From NCBI GenBank assembly GCA_017389885.1, contig JAFPDR010000057.1, forward strand, positions 1 through 8,354: 8,354 bases of DNA, read 5' to 3'. The translations under genes and the position numbers were made by a program. Below are positions 6,401 through 8,354 of the stretch, in pieces (the stretch's first letter is position 1; each line of letters begins with the position of its first letter). Source of the DNA: Kiritimatiellia bacterium. Lineage in GTDB: Bacteria > Verrucomicrobiota > Kiritimatiellia > RFP12 > UBA1067. The notes below the pieces were generated by a model that was not told the DNA's origin, did no database searches, and was given only the letters and a program-made list of their open reading frames with translations.

Positions 6401-6787
6401 TCAGAAAGGCATGTCGTCGACTGCTCCGGGATCGTCCGGGAAGTCGGGCTCGGCAGGCGCCGGGACGGGCTCGGTCGAGGAGCCGTCGGCGTTGAGGACC
6501 TCGAGCTTGAGGCCGGTGAGGTCGGTGAAGTACTTGACCTGCCCCTGCGGATTCGTCCACTCGCGTCCGTCGATGGCGAAGCGTATCTTCGCGCGCTGGC
6601 CCTCCTTTACGGTGTCGAGGATGGAGGCGGAGTCCTTCTTGAAGGTGAAGGCGATGTGGTTGGGCCACTTCGACTCGGTGCCGACGTCGTCCGTCATTAC
6701 TATGTCGCGCTTGGTGAATCCGCTCGCGAAGGTCTGCGTCGGGAGAATCTTCTCGACCACTCCCGTATATTCGTATATTGCCGCCAT
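6401..6787 (-). CDS. DUF3127-like OB-fold protein with an SSB-like acidic C-terminal tip
   Basis: A 128-residue protein. Residues 5-97 match my recollection of the DUF3127 pattern: an opening YTGVVEKILPTQTF (7-20), a middle IAFTFKKD (45-52), VKEGQRAKIRFAIDGREW (60-77) and YFTDLTGLKLEVL (86-98), a five-strand OB-like layout. A Pro/Glu-rich linker (about 102-116) leads to an acidic tail ending DDMPF (124-128), very like the DDDIPF tip by which single-stranded DNA-binding protein recruits repair and replication partners. DUF3127 has no established function; DNA or RNA binding and partner recruitment are my inference. ATG at 6787-6785 is well supported by AAGGAG eight bases upstream and a promoter just before that. 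First gene of a unit with prmC (4-base gap) and the NYN gene. It is not a canonical SSB: the core differs from the SSB family. Confidence 0.75.
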   Translation of the reverse strand: MAAIYEYTGVVEKILPTQTFASGFTKRDIVMTDDVGTESKWPNHIAFTFKKDSASILDTVKEGQRAKIRFAIDGREWTNPQGQVKYFTDLTGLKLEVLNADGSSTEPVPAPAEPDFPDDPGAVDDMPF

Positions 6788-6795
6788 TGTGTATG

Positions 6796-6801
6796 CTCCT
6801 T
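6796..6801 (-). promoter_or_regulatory. Ribosome binding site of the DUF3127-like gene
   Basis: AAGGAG on the minus strand with a spacing of 8 bases to the ATG at 6787. It is the strongest Shine-Dalgarno sequence in the window and fixes that start. Confidence 0.8.
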
Positions 6802-6816
6802 GAAGTTTTGCCGGAT

Positions 6817-6825
6817 ATTATACCA
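6817..6825 (-). promoter_or_regulatory. Extended -10 promoter of the DUF3127-like gene, prmC and NYN unit
   Basis: The minus strand reads TGGTATAAT: a perfect TATAAT (6822-6817) with the TGn extension (6825-6823). No good -35 hexamer lies at 16-18 bases, where the sequence is GC-rich, but extended -10 promoters can dispense with one. Transcription would start near 6810, leaving a leader of about 23 bases. Confidence 0.75.
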
Positions 6826-6862
6826 TTTTCCGCGCCGCGCTGCCTGATGCCCGTCGGCTCGA

Positions 6863-6880
6863 CGTCAGGATGTCCTGACG
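6863..6880. repeat. 18-bp palindrome overlapping the hslO stop codon
   Basis: The arms CGTCAGGA and TCCTGACG are perfect inverted copies separated by two bases. On the minus strand the block encodes the last codons of hslO (Val, Arg, Thr, Ser) and its stop. It lies about 40 bases upstream of the -10 box for the next gene. As RNA it can form a 7-bp stem with a four-base loop, but no U-run follows. It may be an operator, a 3'-end hairpin or chance. Confidence 0.5.
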
Positions 6881-7659
6881 CTGAACGTCCTGCCGCACAT
6901 GTGGCAGGTTACGTCGATCGTCGGCGGAAGCGACGCGCGCTCCTCTGGCGAGAGGGCCGCGAGCATCGCGACGGCGCGGTCGGGAGAGCAGCGGCAGGCG
7001 AAGGAAAGCGGCGTCGTGCGGCGCAGCTCGGCGTTCTTGAGCCCGAGCTTCGCGAGGATGTTCCGCGACGAGACCGCGAGCGCGCCGGCGCGGGACTTGC
7101 CGAGCAGGTCGACGGAAAGGACCCCGGTGCCGCTCGCGTCCGGCATCTCCTCGACCATCACGCCGCGCGCCTCGAGTATCTCGACGTCGTCGCTCACCGA
7201 CGCCTCGGTGTAGATGACGGCCTTGCGCTGGAGCGAGCCCGCGAGGTAGCCGTCGAGCGAATTCGATATCCCCTGCGAGATTATGCGTCCGGGAACGGAG
7301 CGCGTCACCTGGACCTGCCGCTTGCCGACGACCTTCCTTACGTCGGGCGTGCCGAGTCCGTCGAAGTCGTCGAGCGTCTTCTTCTCCGTGTAGCCCCTGA
7401 GCGTCCCAGCCGCGGTGCATTCGACGTTGAATCCGCCGAGGGGACCCTCGCACTTCATCTGCAGGATGAGCGTCTCGTCCTTCTCGGACATCTCCGCGCC
7501 GAGGAGCGCGGCGGACGCGAGGGCGCGCGACAGGAAGTAGGCGCTGGTCGGACCGCAGAGGTGTCCGCGCGCAAGCGCCTGCGCCGCCGCGGTGACGTCC
7601 ACTATCGTGACCGCCATCTTCGCCTTGCTGTCATACCATTCTTCGCGTTGGTTGGTCAT
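6865..7659 (-). CDS. hslO: Redox-regulated chaperone Hsp33
   Basis: Hsp33 is a cytoplasmic holdase chaperone switched on by oxidation: disulfide formation in its C-terminal zinc centre unfolds part of the protein and exposes client-binding surface. The 264-residue product is slightly shorter than the usual 290. The N-terminal domain shows TSAYFLSRALASAALLGAEM (38-57), LILQMKCEGPLGGFNVE (64-80) and a VPGRIISQGISNSLDGYLAGS region (122-142). The zinc centre is intact: Cys222 and Cys224 in FACRCS, Cys252 and Cys255 in TCHMC. The start is ATG at 7659-7657, three bases after the stop of the preceding gene. The sequence before it is T-rich with no Shine-Dalgarno, so translation probably depends on coupling. 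Its stop lies in an 18-bp palindrome, followed by a 77-base gap holding the next promoter. Confidence 0.95.
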   Translation of the reverse strand: MTNQREEWYDSKAKMAVTIVDVTAAAQALARGHLCGPTSAYFLSRALASAALLGAEMSEKDETLILQMKCEGPLGGFNVECTAAGTLRGYTEKKTLDDFDGLGTPDVRKVVGKRQVQVTRSVPGRIISQGISNSLDGYLAGSLQRKAVIYTEASVSDDVEILEARGVMVEEMPDASGTGVLSVDLLGKSRAGALAVSSRNILAKLGLKNAELRRTTPLSFACRCSPDRAVAMLAALSPEERASLPPTIDVTCHMCGRTFSVRTS

Positions 7660-7662
7660 GTG

Positions 7663-8160
7663 TCAAAAGAAATACTGAATTCCCGCGGAAATCGAATAGA
7701 CCGTCTCGACGCGGGTGTCGAGTCCGAGCGTCGCCTCGGCGTCGAACCTGAGCGCCCAGTCGTCCGTCAGGTAGTAGAACGCGCCGAGTCCGGCGGAGGG
7801 CCCGACCTGTCCGTCGTGGATCCAGCCCTTCGCGCCGGCGGAGAGGAACGGGTCGAGGCGCTCGTAGCCGAAGAGCATGTCGAACTCCTCCCATCCGTGC
7901 AGGTGCCACACGGCGCGCGCGGCGAGTCCGGCGGAGTCCTCGAGCCACGCCGCCTCGCATTCGAGGGCGAGGGAGTCCGTGAGGTAGCGTCCGGCGCGCG
8001 CGGCGCCTCCGCCGAGGCGGCGCATGCGCGAGCCGCCCTGCGGGAGGACGAGCTGCGCGGCGCCGCCGGCGTACCATCCGCTTTCCGCCGGTTCCTCGGC
8101 GGACGCCGCGAGGGCGAGGAGCGGCGCGATGGCCGCGCATATTGCGAATGACTTTCTCAT
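7663..8160 (-). CDS. Small outer-membrane beta-barrel protein, function unknown
   Basis: A 165-residue secreted protein. Residues 1-21 form a clear Sec signal peptide: a basic start (MRK), a hydrophobic core and a likely signal-peptidase I cut after ALAASA (Ala21). The mature part alternates polar and hydrophobic residues in about eight strand-like segments (near 28-40, 51-60, 63-72, 78-88, 104-113, 119-130, 135-146, 153-165). The chain ends in YFF, and a C-terminal aromatic residue is typical of proteins inserted by the Bam complex. The size suits an eight-stranded barrel of the OmpA/OmpX/OmpW kind, but I recognise no specific family. The start is ATG at 8160-8158 because the signal peptide begins there; the Arg-rich extension upstream overlaps the preceding gene and looks spurious. 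No strong ribosome binding site is seen. It lies 29 bases after the preceding gene and 3 before hslO. Confidence 0.75.
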   Translation of the reverse strand: MRKSFAICAAIAPLLALAASAEEPAESGWYAGGAAQLVLPQGGSRMRRLGGGAARAGRYLTDSLALECEAAWLEDSAGLAARAVWHLHGWEEFDMLFGYERLDPFLSAGAKGWIHDGQVGPSAGLGAFYYLTDDWALRFDAEATLGLDTRVETVYSISAGIQYFF

Positions 8161-8189
8161 GCCACGAACTATGCCGCGGACGGCGTGGG

Positions 8190-8354
8190 CTATTCGGCCA
8201 GCTCGCCTTCGTCGAGGGCGATGCTTACGGACCATCCGAGCGCGTGCCATCCGTTCTCGATGCGGGCGAGGATGCGGTTGCGCCCCTTGTTCAGGTGGAT
8301 GCGGCGGTAGCCCTCGTCGATGCGCCAGCTCTTGAGCTTGTTGGAGGAGCCCCA
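8190..8354 (-). CDS. C-terminal fragment of a protein with a beta-sandwich-like domain
   Basis: Only the last 54 residues and the stop (TAG at 8192-8190) are in the window; the gene continues past base 8354. The visible part, with IHLNKGRNRILARIENG (about 19-35) followed by GWSVSIALD (40-48), resembles the end of galactose-binding-like or sugar-binding beta-sandwich domains that close many large extracytoplasmic proteins in Planctomycetes and Verrucomicrobia, where the pattern is a lysine-glycine turn, Asn, two aliphatic residues, then Asn-Gly and an aromatic. That family call is tentative. The frame is well supported: base composition matches its neighbours, the domain pattern is coherent and the stop lies 29 bases before the next start. 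Function cannot be given from this fragment. Confidence 0.6.
   Translation of the reverse strand, partial: WGSSNKLKSWRIDEGYRRIHLNKGRNRILARIENGWHALGWSVSIALDEGELAE

Noticed and set aside
6401..6787. Canonical single-stranded DNA-binding protein (ssb)
   Set aside because: Only the acidic tip matches; the core follows a DUF3127-like pattern and lacks recognisable SSB core sequence.
6863..6880. Rho-independent terminator after hslO
   Set aside because: The hairpin is short, overlaps the stop codon and is followed by GC-rich sequence, not a U-run.
6778..8151. Long plus-strand open frame opposite hslO and the barrel gene (457 codons)
   Set aside because: Low-complexity Arg/Glu/Ala composition, no motif, and the opposite strand holds two well supported genes.

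Overview
The window is ordinary bacterial chromosome, GC-rich and densely packed, with every recognisable gene on the minus strand. It therefore reads from right (base 8354) to left (base 1). The short AT-rich islands in it are promoters or a repeat. The lineage is not certain. A Gram-negative, rod-shape-capable bacterium is clear from a complete elongasome locus, Hsp33 and a beta-barrel outer-membrane protein. Several details would fit the PVC superphylum (Kiritimatiellota, Verrucomicrobiota or Lentisphaerota): the RodA loop sequence, a DUF3127-type OB-fold protein, and the style of the cut-off domain at the right edge. That placement is an inference.

Right part (8354 to 6865): the last 54 residues of a protein with a beta-rich C-terminal domain, then a small secreted beta-barrel protein of about 165 residues, then hslO (redox chaperone Hsp33). 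Gaps are 29 and 3 bases. An 18-bp palindrome overlaps the hslO stop codon.

Middle part (6825 to 5027): an extended -10 promoter and a strong Shine-Dalgarno sequence lead into a compact unit. It holds a DUF3127-like OB-fold protein ending in an SSB-like acidic tip, prmC (release-factor glutamine methyltransferase), and a NYN/PIN-like nuclease-fold protein with an N-terminal leucine-zipper coiled coil. prmC and the NYN gene overlap by four bases (GTGA).

Left part (4999 to 1): a near-consensus sigma-70 type promoter (TTGACC, 17 bp, TAAAAT) drives mreB, mreC, mreD, mrdA (PBP2) and rodA, the canonical elongation-machinery operon. mreC/mreD overlap by 11 bases and mreD/mrdA by 8. MreB filaments, the MreC/MreD membrane partners, the transpeptidase PBP2 and the glycosyltransferase RodA together build lateral-wall peptidoglycan. 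The mrdA/rodA junction is made of an AT-rich tandem heptanucleotide repeat that supplies the mrdA stop codon, a possible five-codon minicistron and the rodA start. RodA runs off the left edge.

I see no RNA gene, mobile element, CRISPR array or phage gene, and no gene-free stretch over 300 bases. No wholly new system is evident. The items most worth a second look are the heptamer repeat, the SSB-tip OB-fold protein, the zipper-NYN protein, the cysteine-rich zinc site in PBP2 and the inverted repeat around the mreB promoter.
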